Below, piece by piece: positions 33,977-43,626 of a stretch of DNA of 64,000 bases (position 1 is its first letter; each line of letters begins with the position of its first letter). The DNA comes from Ruminococcus_G sp964621905 (GTDB lineage: Bacteria; Bacillota; Clostridia; Lachnospirales; Lachnospiraceae): NCBI GenBank assembly GCA_964621905.1, contig CAZUNG010000003.1, forward strand, positions 62,001-126,000, given 5' to 3'. Below the pieces are notes generated by a model. It was given only the letters and a program-made list of their open reading frames with translations. It did no database searches and was not told the origin of the DNA. Position numbers and translations under genes: made by a program.

Positions 33977-34786
33977 TTATTTCGCTTTGAAATAAATCTG
34001 CTGCTGGTGACTGCCGGTTGAGATTCGATTGATTTCATAGTCGCCAAGCGATTTCACAAAAGGAGTCAGTTTGGCGTATCCGAAGTTACGGACATCAAAG
34101 TCGGGAAGACGCTTTGAGAGCTGGTCACCCAGTTTTCCGGAAAAGATCCATCCGTCCTCGTCGGAGAATTTTTCCACAATTGCCGCGATTGTCTGTTTGA
34201 TCATATCGAGATCTGACTGCGGCTGAATTTCTTCCTGAGGAGGTGCGGCCGTCTCCTTTTTTGGATTCTTAATTTTATCTTTGACCGCAGCTTTTACTTC
34301 CCTGACAGGTGTCTGCTCCGTGACCGCTTTCTTTTCTTTCTTTTGCTGGTTGGAATACAGCAGATCCAGGTATTTAAACTGGTTGCAGGCGGAAATGAAA
34401 GGTTTTGGAGTCTTTTGTTCGCCCATTCCGATCACCTGCATTCCGGATTCCCGCAGTCTGGCTACCAGCCGTGTGAAATCACTGTCAGAGGAGGCGATGC
34501 AAAAACCGTCTACAGTGCCGGAATAAAGGATATCCATGGCGTCAATGATCATGGCACAGTCTGTAGCATTTTTTCCTGAAGTGTAGCTGTACTGCTGCAT
34601 CGGAATGATGGAGTTGTCCAGCAGCACCGATTTCCACGAAGCCAGCTGGGGATTCGTCCAGTCTCCGTAGATGCGTTTGTAAGTGGCAACACCGGTATTG
34701 GCGGTTTCCTCCAGAATTATCTTAATATATTTGTCGGAAATGTTGTCAGCGTCGATCAGTACAGCAAATTTTAATTCAGTTTCCAT
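33977..34786 (-). CDS. NYN domain protein with C-terminal OST-HTH/LOTUS domain
   Basis: A 269-residue two-domain protein. The N-terminal NYN nuclease-fold domain (about 1-145) shows AVLIDADNIS (D12, D14), CAMIIDAMDILYSG and IASSDSDF, the acidic residues that coordinate Mg2+ in this PIN-like family. A charged linker with Lys and Glu leads to a C-terminal OST-HTH/LOTUS-like domain (about 195-265), GWIFSGKLGDQLSKRLPDF and FGYAKLTPFVKSLGDYEI. LabA-like proteins of this layout are proposed RNA-binding or RNase proteins. The ATG start lacks a strong ribosome site. Single gene. Confidence 0.9.
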   Translation of the reverse strand: METELKFAVLIDADNISDKYIKIILEETANTGVATYKRIYGDWTNPQLASWKSVLLDNSIIPMQQYSYTSGKNATDCAMIIDAMDILYSGTVDGFCIASSDSDFTRLVARLRESGMQVIGMGEQKTPKPFISACNQFKYLDLLYSNQQKKEKKAVTEQTPVREVKAAVKDKIKNPKKETAAPPQEEIQPQSDLDMIKQTIAAIVEKFSDEDGWIFSGKLGDQLSKRLPDFDVRNFGYAKLTPFVKSLGDYEINRISTGSHQQQIYFKAK

Positions 34787-34970
34787 ATGTTTACCTCAAT
34801 AATAGATATTTTATTATACTATACCATTATCAGGAGGCAAACGTAAAGGGCAGGCGCCTATTTCCTGAAAACAATTTTACCGTCAGGGTATGATGGGATA
34901 TGAACAGATCCTTTACTTTTACAGACAGATAAAGTATCATTGAAGAAAGAAAATAAAAGGAGGAGGCCGG

Positions 34971-35819
34971 ATGAAGGATATTGGCTACTACAACGGTGAA
35001 ACAGGAAGGATTGAAGCGCTGAAAGTGCCGATGACGGACAGAGCGCTGTACTTCGGAGACGGGTGTTATGATGCGGCAAGGATTGCCAACCGGGTTCCTT
35101 TTGCATTGGATGAACATGTGGAAAGATTTTACAGCAGCTGCAGGTTTCTGGAGATTGCTTTCCCATACGCCCCCGGGGAACTCAAAAAGATACTGATGCA
35201 GCTGACGGATGAGCTGGATGCGGACGAAGGACTGCTGTACTGGCAGACTTCAAGAGGGGCTGCACCGCGTGAACATATTTTTCCGGAGACGAAGAGCACT
35301 GCAACACTGCTTGCATATGCGAGGCCTGCGAGTATGGTTCCAATTGATCAGGAGCTGCAGATCATTTCACTGGAGGATACGAGGTTCTATCACTGTCATA
35401 TTAAAACACTGAACCTGCTTCCAAACGTGATTGCAGCTCAGCGGGCAGAGGAGGCCGGATGTCATGAGGCTGTCTTTCACAGAGGCGAACGTGTGACGGA
35501 ATGTTCCCGCAGCAGTATTCTGATGCTGAAAGACGGGGTACTGTGCACCGCTCCCCTGGACCGGATGATATTGCCGGGAATCACCAGGGCTCATCTGCTT
35601 CAGCTGGCAAAAGATCTGTCGATTCCGGTAAGCGAAGAGGCTTTTTCATTAAAGCAGTTAAGGGAGGCGGACGAGATCATCGTCTGCAGTTCGGGAGCCC
35701 TGTGCAGCCGGGTAGCGAAGCTGGACGGACAGAGGGTTGGAGGCAGGGCGCCGGAGCTTTTGAAGAAGCTGCAGGACGCCTATGTGGAAAAATTCAAAAG
35801 AGAGACGGGTCAGATATAG
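34971..35819 (+). CDS. Class IV aminotransferase (D-amino acid/branched-chain type)
   Basis: A 282-residue fold-type IV PLP enzyme. Motifs: MTDRALYFGDGCYDAARI, the arginine-containing EHVERFYSSC, LLYWQTSRGAAPREH, the PLP lysine in HIKTLNLLPNVIAAQ and ECSRSSILMLKDG. The LLYWQTSRG segment is similar to D-alanine aminotransferase. It may supply D-amino acids or related 2-oxoacids. AAGGAGGAGG lies before the ATG. The LysR gene starts 5 bases after its stop, so the two are one transcription unit. Confidence 0.9.
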   Translation: MKDIGYYNGETGRIEALKVPMTDRALYFGDGCYDAARIANRVPFALDEHVERFYSSCRFLEIAFPYAPGELKKILMQLTDELDADEGLLYWQTSRGAAPREHIFPETKSTATLLAYARPASMVPIDQELQIISLEDTRFYHCHIKTLNLLPNVIAAQRAEEAGCHEAVFHRGERVTECSRSSILMLKDGVLCTAPLDRMILPGITRAHLLQLAKDLSIPVSEEAFSLKQLREADEIIVCSSGALCSRVAKLDGQRVGGRAPELLKKLQDAYVEKFKRETGQI

Positions 35820-35823
35820 ACAG

Positions 35824-36714
35824 ATGGATATCAAAGACTTACAGTATTTTCATGCGGTTTATGAGGAGAGAAGCATCAACCGTGTGGCCAGAAAGCTGTT
35901 TATTTCTTCACAGGGGCTTGGCAGGATCATTGTAAAGCTGGAAGAGGAGCTTAAGACAACGCTTTTTGAACGGAGTAAAAAAGGGGTATATCCAACGGAG
36001 AGTGCGGTTTTCCTGTATGAGAAAGCGGAAGAGATCATCCGTCAGTATGAGGAGATTCAGCACGGGATCTATCAGCTGACTGTGAAAGACAATGCACTCC
36101 GGCTGGCGTGTGCCAGGGGGGTACTGAATGCACTTTCGTTTGAGGTTGTGATGGATTTTATTCGCGGGAATCCGGAGACGGAAGTTGAATGGATGGAGGA
36201 TTCCAATCAGGAGGTCAAGGAGAAAGTGGCATCGATGCAGGCGGAAGTCGGGATCGTCGTCGGACATACCCGGCTTGAGGGAGTGCAGGAGATGAAACTG
36301 GCAAGCCGTGCGGTCAGGCTGATTGTTTATCAGGGGCATCCATTGTATGGGCGCAGAGAGATCAGTGTCGACGAACTGAGGGAAGAGCGGATCATTATCC
36401 TGAATGAACAGTTTGAGATCTATCATACCTTTTGTGAGATCTGCAGGGCAAAAGGTTTTGAACCGGATATTGCGGCGAAGACCGTGGACAGCAGTTTCCT
36501 GTATCAGCTCTGTAAGGGCCGTGTCGGCATCGGGGTGGTGATCGATTTTTCAACTGAAAATTTTTGTATGGATGGCGTGAGCGTGATACCGCTTGAGGAA
36601 ATGATTACGTGGGATATCTATCAGATATGGAATAAGAAAAGTTCCCGATATCCGAATATCCGGACATTTGTACAGTATCTAACAAATCGTTGTAAGGTGG
36701 CAAAGGATTATTGA
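35824..36714 (+). CDS. LysR-type transcriptional regulator
   Basis: A 296-residue LTTR: an N-terminal winged helix (MDIKDLQYFHAVYEERSINRVARKLFISSQGLGRII) and a periplasmic-binding-like effector domain. ATG 35824 starts the canonical helix; an upstream in-frame ATG at 35782 lies inside the aminotransferase gene. It follows the aminotransferase directly and precedes the old-yellow-enzyme gene by 63 bases on the same strand, separated by a terminator that overlaps its stop. LysR regulators often control an adjacent gene, so both neighbours are candidates. Confidence 0.92.
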   Translation: MDIKDLQYFHAVYEERSINRVARKLFISSQGLGRIIVKLEEELKTTLFERSKKGVYPTESAVFLYEKAEEIIRQYEEIQHGIYQLTVKDNALRLACARGVLNALSFEVVMDFIRGNPETEVEWMEDSNQEVKEKVASMQAEVGIVVGHTRLEGVQEMKLASRAVRLIVYQGHPLYGRREISVDELREERIIILNEQFEIYHTFCEICRAKGFEPDIAAKTVDSSFLYQLCKGRVGIGVVIDFSTENFCMDGVSVIPLEEMITWDIYQIWNKKSSRYPNIRTFVQYLTNRCKVAKDY

Positions 36715-36736
36715 TAGTCCATGCCGCCTTTTTTTG
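36694..36736 (+). terminator. Terminator of the LysR gene
   Basis: AAGGTGGCA (36694-36702) pairs with TGCCGCCTT (36722-36730), one G-T pair, followed by TTTTT. It overlaps the LysR stop codon. Confidence 0.75.
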
Positions 36737-36777
36737 TTATGCTGAAAGCAAGGACACACGATAATAAGGAGGAAATG

Positions 36778-38727
36778 ATGAATTACAAATACCCGAATTT
36801 ATGTAAACCGATTAAACTGGGCAATGTTACGTTCAGAAACCGTATGTTCTCTGCGCCGATGGGAGGAACGGATATTACAGCGGACTGCTGCATTGGGAGA
36901 GGCTCAACAGGATTTTATGAATTGAGAGCCAAAGGCGGCGCCGGGGCAGTTACGGTCAGTGAATGTATGGTGCATCCGGAAACGGATGGTTCACATGCTT
37001 TTCATCTGGATTTGACAACGCCTGGTTCGCTTTCGGGATTTACCTACACAGCGGATGCGATCCGCAGACATGGCGCGATCGCCAGTGTAGAATTGTCTCA
37101 TTCCGGTCAGTACGCGGGAACATATCTGACAGACAAGGATAAAAAAAGAGGAATGGCGCAGTATGGTCCGAGTGCCGGAGTGAGACCGGATGGACTGGAA
37201 GTCAAGGAGCTCAAGAAAGAACAGCTGGCCGATATCGCGGCAGCCTATGGAAATTGTGCGGCGCTGGCAAAACGGGCCGGTTTTGAGATGGTGATGGTTC
37301 ACGGAGGACATGGCTGGCTGATCAATCAGTTTCTGTCCCCTTATTTTAATCATCGGACAGATGAGTATGGCGGTACATTAGAGAACCGGGTGCGGTTTGC
37401 CAGGGAAGTTCTTGACAGTGTACGGGAAGCGGTCGGTCCCGGCTTCCCGATTGAATTTAGGATGAGCGGTTCTGAACTGTTTGAAGGAGGATATGGTCTG
37501 GAAGAAGGCATTGAAATCGCGAAACAGCTGGAGAGCCGCGTCGATCTGCTTCATATTTCTGCAGGTACGTATCAGAGAGGCTTCTCGGTGACACATCCGT
37601 CTATGTTCCGTCCGCATGGCTGCAATGTCTATCTTGCCGAGGAGATTAAGAAACATGTAAGTGTGCCGGTGGCAACCCTGGGCGGTCTGAATGATCCTGC
37701 AATGATGGAGGAAATTATCGCATCCGGGAAGGCGGATGTGGTGGAAATGGCAAGAGCGCTGCTTGCTGACCACGAACTGCCGCGCAAGGTGATGGCGAAC
37801 AGGGATGAGGATATCGTAAAATGCCTGCGCTGTTTTACCTGTATGGCCGAGCGCGCCGTAACTTCAACAAGACGCTGTACCGTTAATCCTCTGATCGGGC
37901 GTGAACTGGACGGTACGGAGGTGCACCCTGCGGCAAAGAAGAAAAAGGTACTGGTGGCAGGGGGAGGTCCGGGAGGACTGAAAGCGGCGCTGACGGCTGC
38001 GCAGAGGGGACATGACGTCATACTGTGTGAAAAGGAAGACCGGACAGGAGGAATCCTGAAAGGAGAAGAGGCAATACCATTCAAACATGAGATGTATGAA
38101 CTGGGGGTGACCCTTGAGAAGCTGGCCCTTGGCGCTGGCGTTGAGATCCGCCTGAATACTGAAGTGACCCGCCAATATGTAGAACAGGAGAATGTGGACG
38201 CACTGATCATTGCAGTGGGTTCTGCACCACTGATTCCTCCGGTAGAAGGGATGGACAGCAGTCATGTTGTCATCGTCAATCATTATTATCTGGAACAGGA
38301 TAAGGTGAAAGATGAGGTCGTTGTGCTCGGCGGAGGGCTGGCAGGTTGTGAAGCCGCAGTCCATCTGGCGCAGGAAGGAAAACGGGTAACGATTGTGGAG
38401 ATGCGGGAAGATGTGGCTGTAGATGCAAATATCAGACACCGTCCGATTCTCCTGGCGGAACTGGCTGACAAAAATGTAAGGCTCTGTACCGGATATCGTG
38501 GAGTGCGTGTGACGAAGGATGGTTTGATCTGTATGAATCCCGAAGGTGAGGAAGAACTGATTCCGGGGAAAACGGTGATCTGCGCTGCCGGTCAGCGTGC
38601 GCGCAGGGAAGTCGCAGACAGCCTTCTGGGGACAGCGCCTTATATCGCGCAGATTGGTGACTGTGTGCGCCCGTCTACGATCACGACGGCCATTTATCAG
38701 GGATATCACGCTGCGCTTGATATTTAA
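36778..38727 (+). CDS. Old-yellow-enzyme type FMN/FAD, 4Fe-4S oxidoreductase
   Basis: A 649-residue flavo-iron-sulfur protein of the 2,4-dienoyl-CoA/2-enoate reductase and BaiCD type. The N-terminal TIM barrel (about 1-350) has SAPMGGTDIT, HSGQYAGT, VHGGHGWLINQFLSP and VATLGG. The cluster motif is CLRCFTCMAERAV...CTVNP (near 350). The second half has two Rossmann folds: VAGGGPGGLKAALTA for FAD and VVLGGGLAGCEAAV for NAD(P)H. It would reduce activated double bonds with NAD(P)H under anaerobic conditions. Of ATGs 36775 and 36778, the second has the better spacing to AAGGAGG. Terminator at 38751. Confidence 0.92.
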   Translation: MNYKYPNLCKPIKLGNVTFRNRMFSAPMGGTDITADCCIGRGSTGFYELRAKGGAGAVTVSECMVHPETDGSHAFHLDLTTPGSLSGFTYTADAIRRHGAIASVELSHSGQYAGTYLTDKDKKRGMAQYGPSAGVRPDGLEVKELKKEQLADIAAAYGNCAALAKRAGFEMVMVHGGHGWLINQFLSPYFNHRTDEYGGTLENRVRFAREVLDSVREAVGPGFPIEFRMSGSELFEGGYGLEEGIEIAKQLESRVDLLHISAGTYQRGFSVTHPSMFRPHGCNVYLAEEIKKHVSVPVATLGGLNDPAMMEEIIASGKADVVEMARALLADHELPRKVMANRDEDIVKCLRCFTCMAERAVTSTRRCTVNPLIGRELDGTEVHPAAKKKKVLVAGGGPGGLKAALTAAQRGHDVILCEKEDRTGGILKGEEAIPFKHEMYELGVTLEKLALGAGVEIRLNTEVTRQYVEQENVDALIIAVGSAPLIPPVEGMDSSHVVIVNHYYLEQDKVKDEVVVLGGGLAGCEAAVHLAQEGKRVTIVEMREDVAVDANIRHRPILLAELADKNVRLCTGYRGVRVTKDGLICMNPEGEEELIPGKTVICAAGQRARREVADSLLGTAPYIAQIGDCVRPSTITTAIYQGYHAALDI

Positions 38728-38750
38728 TATCATTTATTTTCATCACAGGA

Positions 38751-38822
38751 AAGCTGCTTATCTAACCTTGTGTTCTGTGTCTGACGACAGGCACAGCTTT
38801 GGTTGGATAAGCAGCTTTTTGC
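38751..38822. terminator. Bidirectional terminator
   Basis: AAGCTGCTTATCTAACC (38751-38767) pairs with GGTTGGATAAGCAGCTT (38801-38817), one G-T pair, followed by TTTGCTTTT. Separates the oxidoreductase and the convergent AraC gene; the reverse strand gives TTTCCTG after the stem, a poorer T-run. Confidence 0.85.
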
Positions 38823-38824
38823 TT

Positions 38825-39694
38825 TTATGGCTGAAACCCTTCCGGGTCAAAGAACTTGCGAAACATGGCGGGTGTGACCTCTGTGACCTTTTTGAAGGTC
38901 CGGATGAAATGGGAGGAACTCGAAAATCCGCATTGTACAGCGATATGTTCGACAGATTCCCGGGTTTCGGTGAGCAGTTGTTTGGCGTGGCGGATCCGGA
39001 TATTCGTCAGATGTTCGTACGGGGAGTATCCCGTTTCTGTTTTAAAGATACGGGAAAAGTGATATTGGCTGAGGGAAGCATGCGCTGCGATATCAGCCAG
39101 ATTGATGGGCTCCTGGTAGTGGCAGAGCATATACTCCTGGGCTTTTGCGACCGGTACACTCACAGCAGAAGATTCCTGGAGCGTCAGGACACCTAGGATA
39201 TTGTGAATCAGAAATGAAAGTTTGTGGTCATTGGGGAAACTGCTGGAAAGCTCACTTTGAAGATAATTGAATAAGAACGAAGTTTTGGCTTTGTTTAGAA
39301 AGTGTCCCCCGTGCTGTTTGTAGAGCATTTCAAAATATTCCTGGGAACAGTTTCCTGTGATCAGGTATGTCTGGAGACGGAGCGGTCCCAGCGCCTTGTA
39401 GTAATGCGGATACCGAAGGTCAAGAAATACGACATCACCGGACCTGGCGGTAAAGCAGATCCCGCGATATTTGAAATACATTTCACCTCTCACGATCCGG
39501 AAGAGGGAGAGTGCATCCAGATAGTTCCGGCAGACCTTGTATGGGATGTCACAGAGGTATTCATCACCCCACAGCACGCAGAACAGATTCTGCCGGGCGA
39601 ATGGTGAAGGTGAATGAAACCCTCCGCCCTTTTTTCGAAGGATGCCGGGTTCTATGGGGATGACGGCATTCTTTTGTATAGTTTCAATTGACAT
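38825..39694 (-). CDS. AraC family regulator, paralogue 1
   Basis: A 289-residue regulator with an N-terminal AraC-type cupin (about 20-165, including YRGICFTARSGDVVFLD) and a C-terminal double helix-turn-helix (about 185-285: INLADIAAHASLSQYHFSRIFK and ESVEHIAVQCGFSSSSHFIRTFKK, ending VTPAMFRKFFDP). It is a close paralogue of the genes at 43627 and 62127; all three share an IPxExGILxKKGxxFxSPSxFA start pattern. It diverges from the sugar-importer operon, with the motif at 39721-39771 in the space between, so it probably activates that operon and perhaps itself. Confidence 0.93.
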   Translation of the reverse strand: MSIETIQKNAVIPIEPGILRKKGGGFHSPSPFARQNLFCVLWGDEYLCDIPYKVCRNYLDALSLFRIVRGEMYFKYRGICFTARSGDVVFLDLRYPHYYKALGPLRLQTYLITGNCSQEYFEMLYKQHGGHFLNKAKTSFLFNYLQSELSSSFPNDHKLSFLIHNILGVLTLQESSAVSVPVAKAQEYMLCHYQEPINLADIAAHASLSQYHFSRIFKTETGYSPYEHLTNIRIRHAKQLLTETRESVEHIAVQCGFSSSSHFIRTFKKVTEVTPAMFRKFFDPEGFQP

Positions 39695-39720
39695 AACGGA
39701 TCCCTCCTGACAGCAATATA

Positions 39721-39771
39721 TGAATATTGGAAAGCATCATTACGTAGTGAAAATATTATAAATATATTATA
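39721..39771 (+). promoter_or_regulatory. Shared AraC operator-promoter, copy A
   Basis: Box TGAATATT (39721-39728), GCA (39734-39736), AGTGAAAAT (39746-39754) and -10-like TATTATA (39765-39771). The same four elements occur at identical offsets (0, 13, 25, 44) at 44521 and 63016, each between an AraC paralogue and a plus-strand operon. Box 1 lies 27 bases from the AraC start. The operator role is inferred from this conservation. Confidence 0.7.
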
Positions 39772-39973
39772 TGATAAAATGTAAATAGAGACAATGCAAA
39801 AATTATAAATATGTAAGGAAAAGCAAAAAAATATTTTAAATAAATGAAAAGTAGTAGCATTATAGAAAATAACAACAAAAGATGATTCTGCATGGGGGTT
39901 AAAAACATCAGAAAGGTGTTTTTATAGAGGAACTTGAAATCCAAAAGAAAAAGGAAAGAAGGAGGATTTGTCT

Positions 39974-40981
39974 ATGAAAAAGAAACTGGTATGGTTATTG
40001 ATGGGGGCAATCATGATCGGTGCGCTTGCAGGCTGTGGCGGGAAGACGGAAAAAGCAGAAAAACCGGCGGCTAAGGAAGAAGCTGGGGGGACATCGGAAG
40101 ATGCCAAAGGCGGTGAAAAGAAAGCGGCAGGTGAAATTTCCATCGGATTTTCTGGAGACTACTTAAGTGACTTCATGGCAAACGTGGTCAAAGGTGTCGA
40201 GAAAGCAGCATCAGACAATGGCGTAAAGGTTACGGTGCAGGATGCTGAGTTCGACACTGCAAAGCAGCTGCAGCAGGTGGAGAACTTCATCAATGCCGGC
40301 GCGAGCGCAGTTGTTATAAAACCGGTGGATTCCGACGCATGCGAGCCGATGAAAAAGGCCTGTGAGGAAGCGGGCATTCCGTTCATCGTTGTTAACAGCC
40401 AGAGTAATGCGGGCTGTGACGTCTACGTTGGATCCGACCATAAGTATTCCGGTGAACTTCAGGGCAAGTTTGTTGCCGAAAATCTGCCGGAGGGCGGCAA
40501 AGTTGGCATCCTGATGGGGGAGATGACGGTACAGGCGTCCACGGAACGTACGGAGGGTGCGAAAGAAGCACTGGCGGCAAACGATAAGATTGAGGTTGTA
40601 TCAGAGCAGGAAGCCGGCTGGATGCGCGATGAGGCGATGCAGAAGATGGAGAACTGGCTGAATTCAGGTCTTGACCTCGCCGCAGTCATTGCCAACAACG
40701 ATGAGATGGCGATCGGTGCTGCCAAAGTCTTAAAAGAAAACGGGGTGAAAGGTGTGCTGGTCTGCGGCATTGACGCCACAGAGGATGCGCTGAACATGTT
40801 AAAGAGCGGCGATATGGCTATGACCGTGTTCCAGAATGGCTATGAGCAGGGTTACCAGGGTGTGGTTTCGGCCATCAAGCTGGTGAACGGAGAGAAAGTG
40901 GAAGAATACGTAGACGTACCATATGAATTGGTAACGCCGGATGACGCGGACAAATATCTTGAGATCGTTACCGGTCAGTAA
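39974..40981 (+). CDS. Sugar ABC transporter substrate-binding lipoprotein
   Basis: A 335-residue periplasmic-type binding protein of the RbsB/LacI-like family (Peripla_BP_4). A lipoprotein signal with lipobox LAGCG (Cys about 20) anchors it outside the membrane. The mature part has ISIGFSGDYLSDFMANVVKGVEKAA, NAGASAVVIKPVDSDA, and GIDATEDALNMLKSGDMAMTVFQN. It would bind a pentose, hexose or cyclitol. ATG 39974 follows AAGGAGG; an in-frame TTG at 39968 is less likely. First gene of the importer operon; the strong hairpin after it probably raises its level relative to the ATPase and permease. Confidence 0.93.
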   Translation: MKKKLVWLLMGAIMIGALAGCGGKTEKAEKPAAKEEAGGTSEDAKGGEKKAAGEISIGFSGDYLSDFMANVVKGVEKAASDNGVKVTVQDAEFDTAKQLQQVENFINAGASAVVIKPVDSDACEPMKKACEEAGIPFIVVNSQSNAGCDVYVGSDHKYSGELQGKFVAENLPEGGKVGILMGEMTVQASTERTEGAKEALAANDKIEVVSEQEAGWMRDEAMQKMENWLNSGLDLAAVIANNDEMAIGAAKVLKENGVKGVLVCGIDATEDALNMLKSGDMAMTVFQNGYEQGYQGVVSAIKLVNGEKVEEYVDVPYELVTPDDADKYLEIVTGQ

Positions 40982-41006
40982 TCCGCAGCTGAAGAAATTT
41001 TAAGAT

Positions 41007-41040
41007 GGGGAAGGGAGTGTTCCTGCTCCCTTCCCCTCTT
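41007..41040 (+). terminator. Intercistronic hairpin/attenuator
   Basis: GGGGAAGGGAG (41007-41017) pairs perfectly with CTCCCTTCCCC (41026-41036), 8-base loop, followed by TCTTTG. The T-tract is weak, which fits partial termination between binding protein and ATPase. Confidence 0.75.
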
Positions 41041-41086
41041 TGACCAAAAACAAAAAGCAAGCAGTTAATTTACAGGGGGAAGGCAC

Positions 41087-42592
41087 ATGAGCGAAACACC
41101 ATTATTACAGATGGAACATATTCGGAAAGTTTTCCCGGGCGTAGTTGCCCTGGATGACGTATCCCTGACCATTCAGGAGGGCACGGTGCACGCCCTGATG
41201 GGAGAGAACGGTGCGGGGAAATCGACGCTGATGAAGATCCTGACCGGCGTCTACACGAAGACGGAAGGGAGCATCAAATGGCAGGGCAAGGATCTTGATA
41301 CCAGCTCCATTACTAATGTTCTGCATGCCGGGATCACGATGATCTTCCAGGAACTCAACCCGATCAGGACCATGAAGGTCTGTGAGAACATCTTTGTCGG
41401 GAGGGAACCCTATAAGATCAGGGGACTGATGGTAGACCACAAGAAGATCGCAGAGGACACCCGGGCGCTATTTGAAGAGCTGGAGATGAGTGACATTGAC
41501 CCGAATGCGCTGCTCGGGACGTTGTCGACCGCGAAGATGCAGATGGTCGAGATCGCCAAGGCGATTTCTTATCATTCCAGGCTGATTATCATGGATGAAC
41601 CGACATCATCCATTACCGAGAAGGAATGCCAGCATCTGTTTCGGCTGGTCAAAAACCTGAAAAAGAAAGGCATTGCCTTTATCTTCATCACCCATAAGAT
41701 GGACGAGGTGTTCCAGATCTCGGACGAGATCACCGTGATGCGGGACGGCACGTACGTTGGAACCTATGATGTGAAGGAGATCACCCAGGAAGATCTGGTA
41801 AAGCTGATGGTGGGCCGTGAGATCACCAACATGTTTCCGAAGGAAGAGGCCGAGATCGGGGATGTAAAGCTGGAGGTCACAGGCATGAACGTCAAAGGCC
41901 TGCTGCATGACATCAGTTTCAAGGTCCATAAGGGCGAGATCCTGGGATTTGCCGGCCTGATGGGTGCAGGCAGGACGGAGGTCATGGAAACCCTGTTCGG
42001 GATCCGGAAGATGGAATCCGGGACCATCCGGATCGACGGGAAGGAAGTGAGGATGGCAACGCCAAAGGAGGCGATGAAGCATAAGATCGCGTTCCTGACG
42101 GAGGACCGCAGGGGCAGCGGATGTTTCCTTCCGCTGTCAGTGGGCGACAACATCATGGTATGCAGCTATGAGCAGGCAATGGGGGCACTTCGAAAGATCA
42201 GCATCTCGAGAGAGAAAAAGCTTTGCCGGGAGCAGATCGAGAAGTATGCGGTGAAGACGCCGAGTGTATCACAGATTATTGGAAATTTAAGCGGCGGAAA
42301 CCAGCAGAAGGTGCTGATTGCCCGCTGGCTGATGACGAACCCCGACATCATCATCCTGGATGAGCCGACACGCGGGATCGACGTGGGCAGCAAGTCGGAG
42401 ATCCATAAGATGATTGGCGGTCTGGCACAGCAGGGGGTGGCGGTCATCATGATCTCCTCGGAGCTGCCGGAGGTCATCGGCATGAGTGACCGGATCATGG
42501 TCATGTACGAGGGAAGGATCACCGGCGAAGTGATGCGCAGCGAGGCGACCCAGGAGACGATCATGCGGTATGCATCCGGGATCACAGAATAA
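41087..42592 (+). CDS. Sugar ABC transporter ATP-binding protein (RbsA type)
   Basis: A 501-residue tandem ATPase of the ribose/galactose importer kind. The first half has Walker A GENGAGKST, Q-loop, a variant signature where LSTAKMQMVEIAKA replaces LSGGQ, and Walker B IIMDEP. The second half has a degenerate Walker A (GLMGAGRTE), a signature LSGGNQQKV and Walker B IILDEPTRGIDVG. This asymmetry is normal for RbsA/MglA. It drives uptake through the permease encoded 29 bases downstream. GGGGGAAGG precedes the ATG. Confidence 0.95.
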   Translation: MSETPLLQMEHIRKVFPGVVALDDVSLTIQEGTVHALMGENGAGKSTLMKILTGVYTKTEGSIKWQGKDLDTSSITNVLHAGITMIFQELNPIRTMKVCENIFVGREPYKIRGLMVDHKKIAEDTRALFEELEMSDIDPNALLGTLSTAKMQMVEIAKAISYHSRLIIMDEPTSSITEKECQHLFRLVKNLKKKGIAFIFITHKMDEVFQISDEITVMRDGTYVGTYDVKEITQEDLVKLMVGREITNMFPKEEAEIGDVKLEVTGMNVKGLLHDISFKVHKGEILGFAGLMGAGRTEVMETLFGIRKMESGTIRIDGKEVRMATPKEAMKHKIAFLTEDRRGSGCFLPLSVGDNIMVCSYEQAMGALRKISISREKKLCREQIEKYAVKTPSVSQIIGNLSGGNQQKVLIARWLMTNPDIIILDEPTRGIDVGSKSEIHKMIGGLAQQGVAVIMISSELPEVIGMSDRIMVMYEGRITGEVMRSEATQETIMRYASGITE

Positions 42593-42621
42593 AGTGGGTG
42601 TGGGGAAAGGAGAAAGATTCC

Positions 42622-43581
42622 ATGAAAGATAAAACAATGAAAGAGAAAGCGCTGTACATATACGGCAAGGCGGGGGTGCTTCTGATCCTGCTGTTGATGG
42701 TAGTCCTGCTGACATTTATGACGGATACGTTCCTGACATACCGGAACCTGATCAACATCGTGCGCCAGGTGACGTTCTATGCGATCGTGGGCTACGGAGC
42801 GTTAGTCACGCTAATCGGCGGGGACTTTGACCTGTCGCCGGGTTCGGTCATCGGTTTGACGTCAATCCTGTCCGCGATGGCGATCACGGGAACGGAACGC
42901 GGCGTGGGAATCCCGCTATTGATAGCACTTGCTGTCGGCCTTGCGGTCGGGTTTGTCAACGGTTTTCTGATCGCCTACTGCAGTCTGCCGGCGTTCATCG
43001 CGACGCTTGGAACACAGACACTGGTGAGAGGACTCGCACTCTACATCGCAAGCGGAAAGCCGATCAGCGGACTGTCTGAGAAGTTCACAAACATCGGCGG
43101 AGGGAGCATCGGCATCGTGCCGATCCCGGTCATCATATTGATTATTCTGGGAATCGTTACCTGGTATCTGATGAAGTATACGCGTCTGGGACGCCATATC
43201 TACGCGATCGGCGGCAATGCCCAGGCGGCGATCGTCTCGGGGGTCAACGCGAAGCGTGTCAAGCTGTTCACCTATCTGTTCGCGGGGGTGATGGCGGCGA
43301 TCGCGGGCGTGATCCTGACGGCGCGTGTGGCATCCGGAAACGCTGCGCTCGGCGAGACGTACGAGATGAAGGCGATCACAGGATGCGTCATCGGCGGTGT
43401 CAGCTTAAAGGGAGGAATCGGAAGTATCTACGGCATGGTCTGTGGTATCCTGGTAGTCGGCGTGCTGGTAAATGGAATGGATCTGATGAACGTGAGCGGC
43501 TATATGCAGAAGGTGGCGGAGGGCATCATCATGATCGTGGCGGTGCTGCTGGACGTGATCCGTGCAAAATCTGCAAAATAA
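42622..43581 (+). CDS. Sugar ABC transporter permease (RbsC type)
   Basis: A 319-residue membrane protein with eight to ten transmembrane helices, of the BPD_transp_2 family. Signatures: GGDFDLSPGSVIGL, the FIATLGTQTLVRGLALYI segment and GGNAQAAIVSGVNAKRVKLFTYL, the coupling loop. ATG 42622 follows AAAGGAGA; a GTG at 42598 is in frame but weaker. It completes the importer. It is convergent with AraC paralogue 2, with a GC-rich hairpin in between. Confidence 0.94.
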   Translation: MKDKTMKEKALYIYGKAGVLLILLLMVVLLTFMTDTFLTYRNLINIVRQVTFYAIVGYGALVTLIGGDFDLSPGSVIGLTSILSAMAITGTERGVGIPLLIALAVGLAVGFVNGFLIAYCSLPAFIATLGTQTLVRGLALYIASGKPISGLSEKFTNIGGGSIGIVPIPVIILIILGIVTWYLMKYTRLGRHIYAIGGNAQAAIVSGVNAKRVKLFTYLFAGVMAAIAGVILTARVASGNAALGETYEMKAITGCVIGGVSLKGGIGSIYGMVCGILVVGVLVNGMDLMNVSGYMQKVAEGIIMIVAVLLDVIRAKSAK

Positions 43582-43596
43582 GAACATTTTCTTTCG

Positions 43597-43620
43597 GGGA
43601 GCGCAAAACAGGCGCTCCCT
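43597..43620. terminator. Hairpin between convergent genes
   Basis: GGGAGCGC (43597-43604) pairs with GCGCTCCC (43612-43619). T-runs are short (CTGAATATTT), so termination strength is uncertain. Confidence 0.6.
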
Positions 43621-43626
43621 GAATAT